A stretch of DNA of 64,000 nucleotides from Hymenobacter sp. 5317J-9 (GCF_022921075.1 NZ_CP095050.1:3410001-3474000); one strand, 5' to 3'. Counted from the stretch's first letter, positions 35,582-45,512 are shown. Notes: a model not told the origin generated them from the letters alone. A program made the numbers and translations.

Positions 35582-38500
35582 TTATTCCACCACGAGCTTT
35601 TTCACCACCACGCCGGCCTCGGTTTGCAGGCGCAGCGAGTACACGCCGCTGGCCAGGCCGGTGAGCGGCAGGGTGTGGGTGGCGAGGCCGGCCGGCAGCG
35701 CCTGCGTCAGCACCACCCGGCCCACGGCGTCGAGCAGCGCGGCGGTGGTAGCCGTGCGGCGCAGGCTGGCGGGCAGCTCCAGATACACAGCTTTGCTGGC
35801 CGGGTTGGGGAACAAGGCCACCTGGGCGGCCAAGGAGGCCGCGGCCGCGCCCAGCACCTGCTGCGGGCCGAAGACGAGCTCGAAGCGGGCGGCGGTATTG
35901 GCCGCGTTCTGGGTGAAGGTGTAGGCGGGCGTCAGGCGCAGGTCGGTGAGCGTGCCCAGCTGCAGGTCGCGCAGGTAGGGCTGGGCCCCGGCCGGGAAGT
36001 TGAGCACCTGCGCCGCCGTGAGTGAGTAAGTACCCGTGACGGGCACGGCCACGGCGAGCGGCACGGTCAGCGTCGCGGCGTTGGGATAGGGCAGGCCGTT
36101 GATGGCCAGCGGCGTGCCGGCGGCCAGCGAAGCCAGGTTCAGGCCGGTGGTGTTGGGCAGCTTCACGGCGTCGTACTGGGCGTCCACCCCGGCCGTGGCC
36201 CCGGCCTGGAAGTACACGTACGTTTCGTCGGATGCCGTTCCCGTGGCCCCGCGCAGCGTCAGCTGCACCAGCGGGCGCGTTTCCGACGTACCGCGGCGTA
36301 CGGGCGTCGCGTCGAAGCTGGTGAGGCGCTGGCTGTTGCGGAACGTGAGCGTGCCGCTGGTCTGGCCGGCGCTCACGCGGGCGAAGAAGCCCTGGCCGGA
36401 GGGGATGACGGGGTTGCCGCCCACGCCGTTCACGTAGCTGCGGTACTGGCCATTATACTGGCTGGTGCTTTCAAACACGTACACCGCCGCGTCGAGGTTG
36501 GTGCGGTCGGCCGGGGCCACCAGCGAGTAGTCGAGCGGGGCCGGGTAGGGGTTGCCCAGCAGCTGCCAGCCGGCATCGGCGGCGGTGGGGCCGGCGTTGC
36601 GGCTCAGGCCCAACGCCACGGTGCCGTTGTTGAGCGTGCCCACAAAATCGACCAGCTGGCTGGCGCCGATGTTGACGGTGTAGCCGCGGCCCACGGCCAG
36701 CGGGTCGGTCAGGGCGCCGGGCGAGAAGTAGCCCTTGTCGAAGGCGGAAAGGTTGTTGGTCAGGGCCAAGCGGCTCTGGTCGTAGCCGAACACGGTGGGG
36801 AAGGGCGTTTCGAGCGTGGGCGTGGCCGAGGCGTTGTAGGTGGGGTTCACCACCGGGGCGAAGCCGCTGGTGGCCAGGTCGGCCACCGTGGTGTTGGCCA
36901 CCGGCGCCGAATAGTGGCGGTAGCCCAGGCCGGCGTTCAGGCTCGGGTCGATGTAGCGCTGCACCGTGGCCGCGCCGTTCACCACTCCGCCGCTGTTCAC
37001 CACCAGAGCCGTGCCCGCGGCGCTCGAGAGCAGCGTGAGCGGCTGCCCGCCGGTGCCAAGGCTGCCGACGAGGGTGAGCACGCGCTGCACGGCGGCTGGC
37101 CCGCTCAGGGTGCCTCCGCTGGCGCCCACGCTCAGGTTCCAGAAGGTGCTGAGGCTGCTACCGCCCACAGCCTGCGCTGCCGCGCCGGTAAGGGAGATAC
37201 TGCCGCCGGTGGCGTTCAGCGTGCCGTTGTTCGCAAAATCACCTTTCAAATCGAGCGTGCCGCCGCTCTGGGCCAGGCTGGCGCCGGAGGCTAAAGTCAG
37301 GGTTTTGGCGGAGGCGGTGCCGGCCGTGATGAGTGGGTAGCGCGGGGCGCCGGCCGGAATCAGCGCGTCGAGGGTGGCGGTGGGCAGGCCGCCGGTCCAG
37401 TTGGTGGCCGTGTACCAGTCGGTGCTCACGCTGCCGTTCCACACCACCTGGGTGATGGGCGCGTAGGTGATGCTGAACGCGGGGGCGGCCGTATTACCGG
37501 TGTTGTTGGCATCCAGGGCCACGTTGGCCGGCACGTTCACCGTCACGGTGCCAGCAGCGGTAGGCGTCACGTTGAAGGTGTAAGTGCTGCCCGAACCGCT
37601 GAAGCCCGACACCGTGCCATTGGCCACGCTGACGCCCGCCGCCGAGAAGCCCGTTACGCTTTGCGAGAACGTGACCGTGACCGGAATGGGCGACACCGCC
37701 GTGGGGCTGGTGGCCGTGCTGCTGATGCTGGTGGTGAGCGACGGCGCCGTCACGTTGAAGCTGCTGGAGGTGAACGTGGTGTAGCCGGCGGTGTTGGTGG
37801 GCTGAATGGTGCCTACAAATACGCCATTGATAAACACGTTCAGCACCTGGTCTCGCGTAGAGCAGCACACACGCTGGCTGGTCTGGAAGCTCACCTGGTA
37901 GGTGCCGGTGGGCACAGCCAGGGCCTGCCGGGCTTCGCTGCCGGCGTTTTGCAGGAAGGCTACGGCGCTGCCATTGGGTGCCGTGGGCGCGCCGAAAGCA
38001 CTGCCATTGAGCGCAATGCCCGAACCGTTGAGGAACGTCCAGACGGCCCCCGGGGGGTTGTAGCCGTAGTTGCCGAAGTTCAGGCTGCCATAGGTTTCGA
38101 AACTGCTATTCAGCAGCGCATTGGCCCGGGGCGTGCCGCCATCCAGCACCTGCACCTGGTCCACAAAGGCCGTCACGTCAGTGCCTGCCCCGCCCGTTCC
38201 TTGAATGCTGAGCACCGGGCTGGTGAAGTTTTTCTGGATGGTAAAGGTATCGCCGGTGGTAAAGGGCACGTTGGAAGCGGTTGGGCTGATGCCTACCGTG
38301 CTACTCACGTTCAGCCGCAGGGTACCGTCGCCGATGCCCGTGTTCACCACCACCGTGTAAGTCGTGCCCGAGCCGCTCACGCTGGCCACGCTGGCCCCAC
38401 TCAGGCCCGAGCTGGTCACCGAGAAGTTTGATGAGCTCAGGCCCGTTACGCTGCCCGAGAACGTCACCTGGTAGCTCACCTGGGCCGTGGCCGTGGGCGA

Positions 38501-41500
38501 GGGCGTGAGGCGCGTTACCGAGAGCACCGTCACCGCCGGCACGTTGTAGGTAATGCTGAACTGAGGCGCGGCGGCATTGCCGTTGCCAGCCGCATCCTGG
38601 GCCCCATTGGCCGGCACATTCACCGTCACGAGGCCGCCAGCCGTGGGCGTTACATTAAAAGTGTAGGTGGTGCCGCTGCCGCTAAAGCCGCTCAGGGCAC
38701 CGTTGGTCACCGTCACGCCAGCGGCCGAGAAGCCCGTCACGGATTCCGTGAAGGTCACCGTGACCGGAATGGGCGAGGCGCTGGTGGGGCTGCTGGCCGT
38801 GCTGGTAATGGCCACCGTGGGCCCCGTCTGGTCAATGGTATACACCTGACCGGCCTGGTAGCCGCCGCCGATGGGGTTGCCAGGGACATCGGTAATGCCC
38901 GTGCCCGAGGTATTCAGGTCGAGCCGCAGCGTGCCGGAACCAGCCACGGCTGCCACGGTCACGTCGTACACGCTGTTAGAAACCGCCGCGACGGCACTCA
39001 CCGTGCCCGAAGTCCCTCCCGTACTGGTCAGGGAGAAGTCGGAAGCATCCACCCCGGTTACGTTTTCGCTGAAGGTGATGCGGTACACCAGCGTGGTGGC
39101 GTTGGTCAGGGAGGCGGCGGGGTTCTGCCGGTTGATGCTGAGCACGGTGGGCGCCACGGCATCCACCAGCACCGACGCCGTGGAGGCTACGCTGTTCAAC
39201 GTCAGGATGGCGTTGTTGCCCACCGCATCCTGCAGGGTGCCGCCGTTCAGCACCAGGGCACTGCCCAGGGCCACCCCATCGAGGTCGAGTTCGCCCGCTG
39301 CCACCGTGTAGCGGAATGTGAGCGTGGTGCTGCCGCTGCCCGCCAGGTAGCTGGCCTGGCGGCCAGTGCTGCCAATGGTAAGGCCCAGCGTGGGGGTGCC
39401 GCCGGTGGTGTTCACCGTCACCGGCTTATTAAAATTCACGGCAAAAGTCAGGAAGTCGCCGGCCTTGTACGTGCCATTGGAGGGCACGCCCACCGAGGTG
39501 ATGACGGGCCCGGCCGTGTCGATGACAAAGGTGTTGGTATTGCTGCTCGGGCTGGTGGTGCCGGCGGCCGTAGCCGTGGCCCGCACCGTGTGGCTGCCGC
39601 TGGTCAACGCCGATGGCTGCAGCAGGGCCCAGGTTCCGCCCGCCGCAGTCACCACCGTACCGATGGAACTGCCGTCGACGATAACCGTAACCGTGGTGCC
39701 GGCCGGCGCCGTGCCGCTGTAGGTGGGCGTGGTGGTGCCGATGGTGCTGCCATTGGCCGGCACGCTCACCACCGGCGCGGCCACCACCAGCGTGAAGGAA
39801 ACGGTAATCGAAGCAGTGTTGCTGGCGCTGGTACCGTCATTGGCCACAAAGCTTATTGTGCGGTTGGCGGTGTTCGGGATAGCAGCAGTGTTCAGGAACG
39901 TGACGGCCCGCAGCACGCTCTGCCATTGGGCCACGGTGGCCGTGGCCCCGGCCGAGGTGAGGGTGAGCACGCCCGTGCCGGCGCTGTAGCTGCCCGTCAC
40001 GTTGCCGTACAACCCGGCATTCGTATTGGTAAAGGTGAGCACATCGGCACCCGACTGAAAGTTGCTCGTGATGCTAACCGTTGCCGTGGCCAGCGTGGCA
40101 TTATCGGCGTCGCTCGGGGTCACGTTCGGGTCCACCGCAACCGGCGTGGAGGGACCGGGCACGTTGTGGGTATACACCGTGGTGACCACACCTGTGGTCA
40201 CAATCGGGTTGTCGTTCACAGCCTGCACGCTCACATTTTTGGTGGCAGCCGGGCTGTTCAGGGCACCATCGTTGGCCACAAAGCTCACCGTGCGGGTGGC
40301 CGTGTTGGGCGTGTTGGAGGTGTTGGTGTAGGTGATAGAACGCAGCACGCTCTGCCATTGGGCCACGGTGGCCGTGGCCCCGGCCGAGGTGAGGGTGAGC
40401 ACGCCCGTGCCGGCGCTGTAGCTGCCCGTCACGTTGCCGTACAACCCGGCATTCGTATTGGTAAAGGCCAGCACGTCCTCAGCGGTCTGAAAGCCGCCCG
40501 TAATGCTGGCCGTGGCCGAGGCAAGAGTGGTGTTATCGGCGTCACTCACCGTCACCCCCGCGTCGATGACGACGGGAGTTGAGGTCACGTTATTTCCTTC
40601 AACAAAGGTGGCGCTGCCCCCGGTGGTGGTCACCACCGGCCCCGCGCTGGCCGGCGCCAGGGCCAGGCCGTTGTAGGTGGCCCCGGCCGTGGGCGCCACA
40701 AACACCGTGCGGCCGGTGCCGGTGGTGGTGAAGCGCAGAATGCCGCCCGTGCCCACGTACTGGTCGGCCACGTAGAGAAAACCACCGGCCGCGTCCAGCG
40801 CCACATCGGTGGGCTGCGTGAAATTGCCCGCCCCCGAGGCCAGTTGCGTCACAGCAAAACCGGTGCTGAGGCTAACGACTTTCAGCGCATCCAGCGCGGC
40901 CGTGGCGCTGCCCTGGGTGAAGAACAGGCGGTTGCCGGCCACATCCAGGGCCAGGCCGTTGTAATCGGCGTTGGCCAGGCCCGGCACGATGACCGTGCGG
41001 CCGGTGCCGGTGGTGGTGAAGCGCAGAATGCCGCCCGTGCCCACGTACTGGTCGGCCACGTAGAGAAAACCACCGGCCGCGTCCAGCGCCACATCGGTGG
41101 GCTGCGTGAAATTGCCCGCCCCCGAGGCCAGCACCGTCACCGCCGAAGTTCCCAGGTTCACCACCTTCAGGGCATCCAGCGCGGAGCTGGTGGCGCTGCC
41201 TTGGGTGAAGAACAGGCGGTTGCCGGCCACGTCCAGGGCCAGGCCGTTATAGGTGGCACCGGCCGTGGGTGCCACTATCACGGTACGGCCCGTGCCCGCC
41301 GTGGTGTAGCGCAGAATGCCGCCCGAGCCCACGTACTGGTCGGCCACGTAGATGTAGCCGTTCACCTTATCCACCGCAATGTCGGTGGGTTGCGAGAAGT
41401 TGCTGGCAGCCGTGGCCAGCGTGGCGGCCGCGGTGCCATCGGCGTTCACGGCCTTGGCCGCGTCGAGCGAGGCGGTGCCGCTGCCCTGCGTGTAATAGAG

Positions 41501-41602
41501 CCGGGGGCCCTGCGCCCACGCGCCAGTAGCCATCAGCACCAGCAAAAAAAGCAGCCCGACGCGCCGCAGCCGACCGGAAACCAAAGTATAGCGTTGTTTC
41601 AT
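35582..41602 (-). CDS. Giant secreted T9SS protein with beta-propeller, cadherin-like and Ig-like repeats
   Basis: About 2,006 residues. A signal peptide is followed by three propeller-like units of about 96 residues (YTQGSGTASLDAAK, QPTDIAVDKVNGYIYVADQY). Next come two cadherin-like repeats of about 144 residues (VDPNVTPSDADN, NVTGSYSAGTGVLTLTSAGA) and several Ig-like bacterial repeats (SITVTFTES-type, VPANGAQDAAGN). A concanavalin-like insert with a paired Cys (SQRVCCSTRDQ) and a large C-terminal beta region follow. The T9SS type A sorting domain (ALFPNPASKAVYLELP ... GVYSLRLQTEAG) ends the chain. This is an adhesin-like surface protein. Neighbouring repeat units are identical at DNA level over more than 100 bp, a sign of recent duplication or gene conversion. 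Confidence 0.9.
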   Translation of the reverse strand: MKQRYTLVSGRLRRVGLLFLLVLMATGAWAQGPRLYYTQGSGTASLDAAKAVNADGTAAATLATAASNFSQPTDIAVDKVNGYIYVADQYVGSGGILRYTTAGTGRTVIVAPTAGATYNGLALDVAGNRLFFTQGSATSSALDALKVVNLGTSAVTVLASGAGNFTQPTDVALDAAGGFLYVADQYVGTGGILRFTTTGTGRTVIVPGLANADYNGLALDVAGNRLFFTQGSATAALDALKVVSLSTGFAVTQLASGAGNFTQPTDVALDAAGGFLYVADQYVGTGGILRFTTTGTGRTVFVAPTAGATYNGLALAPASAGPVVTTTGGSATFVEGNNVTSTPVVIDAGVTVSDADNTTLASATASITGGFQTAEDVLAFTNTNAGLYGNVTGSYSAGTGVLTLTSAGATATVAQWQSVLRSITYTNTSNTPNTATRTVSFVANDGALNSPAATKNVSVQAVNDNPIVTTGVVTTVYTHNVPGPSTPVAVDPNVTPSDADNATLATATVSITSNFQSGADVLTFTNTNAGLYGNVTGSYSAGTGVLTLTSAGATATVAQWQSVLRAVTFLNTAAIPNTANRTISFVANDGTSASNTASITVSFTLVVAAPVVSVPANGSTIGTTTPTYSGTAPAGTTVTVIVDGSSIGTVVTAAGGTWALLQPSALTSGSHTVRATATAAGTTSPSSNTNTFVIDTAGPVITSVGVPSNGTYKAGDFLTFAVNFNKPVTVNTTGGTPTLGLTIGSTGRQASYLAGSGSTTLTFRYTVAAGELDLDGVALGSALVLNGGTLQDAVGNNAILTLNSVASTASVLVDAVAPTVLSINRQNPAASLTNATTLVYRITFSENVTGVDASDFSLTSTGGTSGTVSAVAAVSNSVYDVTVAAVAGSGTLRLDLNTSGTGITDVPGNPIGGGYQAGQVYTIDQTGPTVAITSTASSPTSASPIPVTVTFTESVTGFSAAGVTVTNGALSGFSGSGTTYTFNVTPTAGGLVTVNVPANGAQDAAGNGNAAAPQFSITYNVPAVTVLSVTRLTPSPTATAQVSYQVTFSGSVTGLSSSNFSVTSSGLSGASVASVSGSGTTYTVVVNTGIGDGTLRLNVSSTVGISPTASNVPFTTGDTFTIQKNFTSPVLSIQGTGGAGTDVTAFVDQVQVLDGGTPRANALLNSSFETYGSLNFGNYGYNPPGAVWTFLNGSGIALNGSAFGAPTAPNGSAVAFLQNAGSEARQALAVPTGTYQVSFQTSQRVCCSTRDQVLNVFINGVFVGTIQPTNTAGYTTFTSSSFNVTAPSLTTSISSTATSPTAVSPIPVTVTFSQSVTGFSAAGVSVANGTVSGFSGSGSTYTFNVTPTAAGTVTVNVPANVALDANNTGNTAAPAFSITYAPITQVVWNGSVSTDWYTATNWTGGLPTATLDALIPAGAPRYPLITAGTASAKTLTLASGASLAQSGGTLDLKGDFANNGTLNATGGSISLTGAAAQAVGGSSLSTFWNLSVGASGGTLSGPAAVQRVLTLVGSLGTGGQPLTLLSSAAGTALVVNSGGVVNGAATVQRYIDPSLNAGLGYRHYSAPVANTTVADLATSGFAPVVNPTYNASATPTLETPFPTVFGYDQSRLALTNNLSAFDKGYFSPGALTDPLAVGRGYTVNIGASQLVDFVGTLNNGTVALGLSRNAGPTAADAGWQLLGNPYPAPLDYSLVAPADRTNLDAAVYVFESTSQYNGQYRSYVNGVGGNPVIPSGQGFFARVSAGQTSGTLTFRNSQRLTSFDATPVRRGTSETRPLVQLTLRGATGTASDETYVYFQAGATAGVDAQYDAVKLPNTTGLNLASLAAGTPLAINGLPYPNAATLTVPLAVAVPVTGTYSLTAAQVLNFPAGAQPYLRDLQLGTLTDLRLTPAYTFTQNAANTAARFELVFGPQQVLGAAAASLAAQVALFPNPASKAVYLELPASLRRTATTAALLDAVGRVVLTQALPAGLATHTLPLTGLASGVYSLRLQTEAGVVVKKLVVE
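39909..40467 (-). repeat. 127-bp identical direct repeats in the giant gene (cadherin-like units)
   Basis: Bases 39909-40035 and 40341-40467 are identical and 432 bases apart (144 codons). They encode the NVTGSYSAGTGVLTLTSAGA segment of two consecutive units. Confidence 0.93.
40704..41131 (-). repeat. 140-bp identical direct repeats in the giant gene (propeller units)
   Basis: Bases 40704-40843 and 40992-41131 are identical and 288 bases apart (96 codons). They encode LASGAGNFTQPTDVALDAAG and the following strand region. A third, diverged unit lies at about 41270-41420. Confidence 0.93.
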
Positions 41603-41693
41603 TGCTGAAGGCATAGAAAAGCGAAATCAAAAACAAACCCAGCTGCGGCATCCCGCACCGGCCACAACCAGCACCCTGGGCAGGGTCACCCTA

Positions 41694-42392
41694 TTACTGC
41701 GAGGGAAATACGCCGAACAGGGAAATGCAGTAGTTCATGGCCAGCGACGGGGGCATGATGGCAATGGGCTGGCTGCCCCCCGTGGGCTGTACCTGTATGA
41801 AGCTGGCGTTGGTGAGCGCGGCTGCCGGGCCGTAGGCCAGCGCGTTCACAGCCTCGCCGTTCACGTCGGTAGCGGTTAGGGCCGCGGAGTACGCCCCCAC
41901 CGGCGACGCCGTGGTAGCCGCCGTGCTGGCCGGCGCCTGGTGCGAGTGGGCCGGCATCTGGGCCACGGCCATTGTGGCTGTTTCAGCGCCTCCCGTCTGT
42001 CCGATGCCGTAGGACGACAAGCCCGGCCCCTGCCCCATGTGCCGGGGCGCGCGGCCCCGCAGGTCGGGCACGGCGAAGGTGTTTTGGCCATCGCCGCCGT
42101 AGGTGGTCCCAATGAGGTTGAACAAGGTATCGTACTGGGCAATAGACAGCAAGCTGCCGTCGCAGAATGCCCACCCTTGCGGAGCAAAATTGCCCGCAAA
42201 CAGCATGACCTCGCCAATGTAGGGCTGCGACCCCGTCACCTGCCGGGGCGACGCGGCCAGGGCCGGGGCGGCCACCGCCGTGCCCGTGAGCACCGCGCCC
42301 AGGCGCTTCAACCAGTTGCGACGGGCCGGTTCGGCCGGCGCCGGGCGAGATACAATGGGCACCAGCCCGGCCGCGGAAGCTCGTAAACGCAT
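41694..42392 (-). CDS. Tail-collar (Mdp-type) protein 3
   Basis: A 232-residue member of the phage tail-collar/microcystin-dependent protein family. After an N-terminal extension comes ARRNWLKRLGAVLTGTAVAAPALA, a twin-arginine-like export signal. The collar domain has IGEVMLFAGNFAPQGWAFCDG, LIGTTYGGDGQNTFAVPDLRGR and MPAHSHQAP, with the end MNYCISLFGVFPSQ. It is the last of three tandem paralogues. No other tail genes are present, so these are better seen as secreted collar-domain proteins than prophage remains. Confidence 0.85.
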   Translation of the reverse strand: MRLRASAAGLVPIVSRPAPAEPARRNWLKRLGAVLTGTAVAAPALAASPRQVTGSQPYIGEVMLFAGNFAPQGWAFCDGSLLSIAQYDTLFNLIGTTYGGDGQNTFAVPDLRGRAPRHMGQGPGLSSYGIGQTGGAETATMAVAQMPAHSHQAPASTAATTASPVGAYSAALTATDVNGEAVNALAYGPAAALTNASFIQVQPTGGSQPIAIMPPSLAMNYCISLFGVFPSQ

Positions 42393-42437
42393 AAGAAAGC
42401 AAAAAATAAGCGGTGAGAAAAAAGGCCCACGGCGGGC

Positions 42438-43145
42438 CTAGCGCGGCGGAAACACTCCCTGCAAGGCAATGCAATAGTTGACGGCCAGATAGGGCGACTG
42501 CAGGCTCACGGGCACGTTGCTGCCGGTGTTGCTCACCAGGCCGGCCGCACCAGAGGCGTTGGCGGTGGCGGCCCGGTTCTGGATGGCCACGGGCTCGCCG
42601 CTGGCGTTGCTGGCCGTGGCTTCGGCAGTCACGTTGCCGGTGGGCGTATTGCTGGTGGCCAAGGCAGTGCTCACCTGCGCCGCGTGGGTATGCGCGGGCA
42701 TTTGCCCAAACAGCAGGGTGGTGGTTTCGGCCCCTATTTGCTCACCCAGCACCCGGGGGGTCAGGCCCGGCCCGTCGCCCCGGCCGATGGGCGTATGGCC
42801 CTGCAGGTTGGGCAGCGCAAACGTAGTTTGGCCGTTGCCGCCGTAGGTGGTGCCCAACAGTGAGAACAAAGCCGTGTTCTGGGCAATGGGCAGCAGCTGG
42901 CCGTTGCAGAGGGCGTAGCCGCGCGGCGCAAAATTGCAGGCCAGCATGATAATCTCCCCCACAAACACGTCGCCGCCGGCGAGGGCGCCATCGGGGTTGG
43001 CCGGGCGGGCGGCGGCGGGCGTGGCCAGCGCTGCCCCGCTCAGCACGGCGCCCAGGCGCTTGAGCCAGCTACGCCGGGCGGGTTCGGGTGCGGGCGCAGC
43101 AGATTCGTCGGAAGCCGGACCGTCGGAAGTAAAAAATGAAGCCAT
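42438..43145 (-). CDS. Tail-collar (Mdp-type) protein 2
   Basis: A 235-residue paralogue of the flanking genes. The start MASFFTSDG gives an N-terminal extension of about 25 residues before ARRSWLKRLGAVLSG and an Ala-rich export signal. The collar-domain motifs are VGEIIMLACNFAPRGYALCNG, LLGTTYGGNGQTTFALPNLQG and MPAHTHAAQ, and the C-terminus is VNYCIALQGVFPPR. It lies 45 bases upstream of paralogue 3 on the same strand. Confidence 0.85.
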   Translation of the reverse strand: MASFFTSDGPASDESAAPAPEPARRSWLKRLGAVLSGAALATPAAARPANPDGALAGGDVFVGEIIMLACNFAPRGYALCNGQLLPIAQNTALFSLLGTTYGGNGQTTFALPNLQGHTPIGRGDGPGLTPRVLGEQIGAETTTLLFGQMPAHTHAAQVSTALATSNTPTGNVTAEATASNASGEPVAIQNRAATANASGAAGLVSNTGSNVPVSLQSPYLAVNYCIALQGVFPPR

Positions 43146-43193
43146 ATCGAGAACGTAAGAATCAGAAAAGCGAACCATTAATTCTACCAAACT

Positions 43194-43916
43194 CTAGGTC
43201 TGCGACGGAAATATTCCCTGCACGGCAATGCAGAAGTTCAGCGTTTCGTAGGGCGCAATGCGGCCGATGGGTTGCGAGCCGCCGGTGTTAGTCAGGGAGC
43301 CTGGGCCTTGGTTAGTGTCGGCGGTGGGTCCGTAGGCCAGCACGGCCACGGCTTCGCCGTTGAGGTCGGTGCCGGGGGGCACCACGGCGGCGGCGGTGCC
43401 AGCGGGCGCCGTGGCGGTGGCGTTCTGGTTGCTCACCTGGGCCAAGTGGACGTGGGAGTGCTGGGGCAGGTTCGCGGCCGTGAGGGTCAAGGCTTCGGTG
43501 CCCGAGGCCTGGCCGATGTTGTAAAACCCGCCCAACGGACTCTGCCCGAAATGCACCGGGGTCCGGCCGCGCATGTCGGGCAGGGCGAAATTGGTTTGGC
43601 CGTTGCCCCCAAACTGCGTCCCCAGCAGGGAAAACAAGGCCTGGTTCTGGTTGATGGGCAACAACTGCCCGTTGCACTGCGCCCAGCCGCGCGGCGTGAA
43701 TCCAAAGGCAAAAATCTGAATCTCCCCCACGAAGGGCGAAAAGCTATCTACCTGTTTGCCGGAGGCCGGGCCGGCGGTGGCGGCGCGGCTCAGAAACAGG
43801 CCGCCCAGCAACGCCCCCAGCCCTTTGAGCCAGCCACGCCGGGTGGGCTCTGCTTGGTGAGGCGCATCGGAAAGGCCCGTTGCAACGGGCCCGTTGGGAG
43901 TAAAAGGTGTTTCCAT
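43194..43916 (-). CDS. Tail-collar (Mdp-type) protein 1
   Basis: A 240-residue first gene of the triplet. The start METPFTPNG precedes TRRGWLKGLGALLGGLF, then the collar domain: VGEIQIFAFGFTPRGWAQCNG, LLGTQFGGNGQTNFALPDMRGR, LPQHSHVHL and LNFCIAVQGIFPSQT. A promoter at 43982-44012 probably drives all three genes and perhaps the giant gene behind them. Confidence 0.85.
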   Translation of the reverse strand: METPFTPNGPVATGLSDAPHQAEPTRRGWLKGLGALLGGLFLSRAATAGPASGKQVDSFSPFVGEIQIFAFGFTPRGWAQCNGQLLPINQNQALFSLLGTQFGGNGQTNFALPDMRGRTPVHFGQSPLGGFYNIGQASGTEALTLTAANLPQHSHVHLAQVSNQNATATAPAGTAAAVVPPGTDLNGEAVAVLAYGPTADTNQGPGSLTNTGGSQPIGRIAPYETLNFCIAVQGIFPSQT

Positions 43917-43981
43917 AAAACGCAACAAGAGTGCAGAAATTCCTGCCAAACCAGCCTGCAGTGGCTCATGGCATGAGGGTT

Positions 43982-44012
43982 CAAACTTACCATTTTGTAA
44001 TGATTTACCAAA
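43982..44012 (-). promoter_or_regulatory. Promoter of the tail-collar operon
   Basis: On the minus strand TTTG (44012-44009) is followed after 19 bases by TAAGTTTG (43989-43982), a good Bacteroidota promoter in an A/T-rich stretch. The predicted leader is about 60 bases. Confidence 0.75.
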
Positions 44013-44059
44013 TTAGTATTTAAAAAACTATATGTTATTTAAATATCAAGTATAAAACA

Positions 44060-44105
44060 TTGAGGGCAAGCCCCTTCATCTCTTGATGAAGGGGCTTGCC
44101 CTCAA
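44060..44105. terminator. 21-bp hairpin downstream of pgk
   Basis: Arms 44060-44080 and 44085-44105 are perfect complements with a 4-base loop. It lies between the collar operon promoter region and the 3' end of pgk and probably terminates pgk transcription. Confidence 0.85.
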
Positions 44106-44154
44106 ATAAAAGCACCATACAAGCGGCTCCGGAGTGGTGACCGGACGTTCGCGC

Positions 44155-45345
44155 CTAGCCCAAGGCCGTTACGCCGGGCAGTTCCTTGCCTTCCATGTAC
44201 TCCAGCAGGGCGCCGCCGCCGGTGCTGATGTAGCTCACCTGCTCGCCGAAGCCCAGCTGCTGCACGGCCGCGGCCGAGTCGCCGCCACCGATGAGCGAGT
44301 AGGCGCCGCCGGCCGTGGCCTCGGCAATGGCGCGGGCCACGTCTTCGGTGCCTTTGGCGAAGTTGGGCATCTCGAACACGCCCATGGGTCCGTTCCAGAG
44401 TATGGTTTTGCTGTCGCGGATGATGGCGGCGAAGGCCGTGCGGCTCTCGGGGCCCAGGTCGAGGCCCATCCAGCCGTCGGGGATGTCGTGGTTGGTTGCC
44501 ACTTTCACGTTGGCGTCGTTGGCGAACTTGTCGGCAATGAGCGAGTCCTGGGGCAGCACCAGGTTCACGCCTTTGGCCTTGGCCTTTTGGATGAGCTCAC
44601 GGGCCAGGTCCACCTTGTCGGCTTCGAGCAGGGAGCTGCCCACGTGGCCGCCTTCAGCCACGGCAAACGTGTAGGCCATGCCGCCGCCAATGAGCAGGTT
44701 GTCCACCTTATCGAGCAGCTTTTCGATGATGAGGATTTTGTCGGAAATCTTGGCGCCGCCCATGATGGCGGTGAAGGGCCGCTCGGCTTGCTCCAGCACC
44801 TTTTTGGCGTTGTCGATTTCGGACTGCAGCAGGTAGCCGCCCACTCGGTCCTGGGGCGCGAAGGAATCGGCCATCACGGCCGTGGAGGCGTGGGCACGGT
44901 GTGCCGTGCCGAAGGCGTCGTTGACGTACACGTTGCCCAGCTTGGCCAGCTTGGCGGCGAAGTCATGGTCGCCGCCTTCTTCTTCCTTGTGAAAGCGCAC
45001 GTTGTCGAGCAGCAGCACCTGGCCGGGCTGCAGGGCGGCGGCTTTCTGGGCGGCCCCCTCCCCCAGTACATCGCCGCCGAACTGCATGTCGCGGCCGTAT
45101 TCCTGCGACAGGCGCGGCACCAAGTGCTCGAGCGAAAACTTCGACTCGTAGCCGCCCTTGGGCCGGCCCAGGTGCGAAAGCAGCACCACCGAGCCGCCGT
45201 CGTTCAGGATTTTCATCACCGAGCGGGTGGCCATGCGGATGCGGGTGTCGTCGGTAATCTGCAGGTCCTTATCGAGGGGCACGTTGAAGTCGACGCGCAT
45301 CACGGCGCGCTTGCCGGCGAAATTGTAGGTGTCGAGGGTGTTCAT
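44155..45345 (-). CDS. pgk: Phosphoglycerate kinase
   Basis: A 396-residue glycolytic enzyme that transfers phosphate from 1,3-bisphosphoglycerate to ADP. Signatures are [71 protein letters not shown] and the C-terminal [12 protein letters not shown] and [14 protein letters not shown] loop. The length is normal. ATG 45345 gives the conventional start ([14 protein letters not shown]); longer in-frame extensions have no family support. Confidence 0.97.
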   Translation of the reverse strand: MNTLDTYNFAGKRAVMRVDFNVPLDKDLQITDDTRIRMATRSVMKILNDGGSVVLLSHLGRPKGGYESKFSLEHLVPRLSQEYGRDMQFGGDVLGEGAAQKAAALQPGQVLLLDNVRFHKEEEGGDHDFAAKLAKLGNVYVNDAFGTAHRAHASTAVMADSFAPQDRVGGYLLQSEIDNAKKVLEQAERPFTAIMGGAKISDKILIIEKLLDKVDNLLIGGGMAYTFAVAEGGHVGSSLLEADKVDLARELIQKAKAKGVNLVLPQDSLIADKFANDANVKVATNHDIPDGWMGLDLGPESRTAFAAIIRDSKTILWNGPMGVFEMPNFAKGTEDVARAIAEATAGGAYSLIGGGDSAAAVQQLGFGEQVSYISTGGGALLEYMEGKELPGVTALG

Positions 45346-45420
45346 TGAGGAAAGTGAAACGGTGGAAGAGTGAGGTTGTATGAGGATGCAAAAGTGCGGA
45401 TTTCCGCGTTGCCGGATGCC

Positions 45421-45512
45421 GAGGCGCATATCGGCGTCTCGTCCGTGAACGATAAGGCCCAAATGCACACGAAACGGAGCAGACGCCGAGACGCAAATAT
45501 GCGTCTCTACCC
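45421..45512. repeat. Degenerate GAGACGC-family palindromic element
   Basis: A diverged relative of the repeat at 26911-27011. Outer arms (about 45421-45446 and 45474-45510) match only partly. The right arm itself contains an 8-bp palindrome GAGACGCA/TGCGTCTC. It overlaps the last codon of the kinase gene. Confidence 0.7.

Noticed and set aside
39909..41131. CRISPR-like regular repeats
   Set aside because: The repeats are 127-140 bp, in frame within a coding sequence and follow protein domain periods.
41694..43916. Prophage tail module suggested by three tail-collar proteins
   Set aside because: No capsid, terminase, baseplate or integrase genes are near, and each protein carries an export signal.
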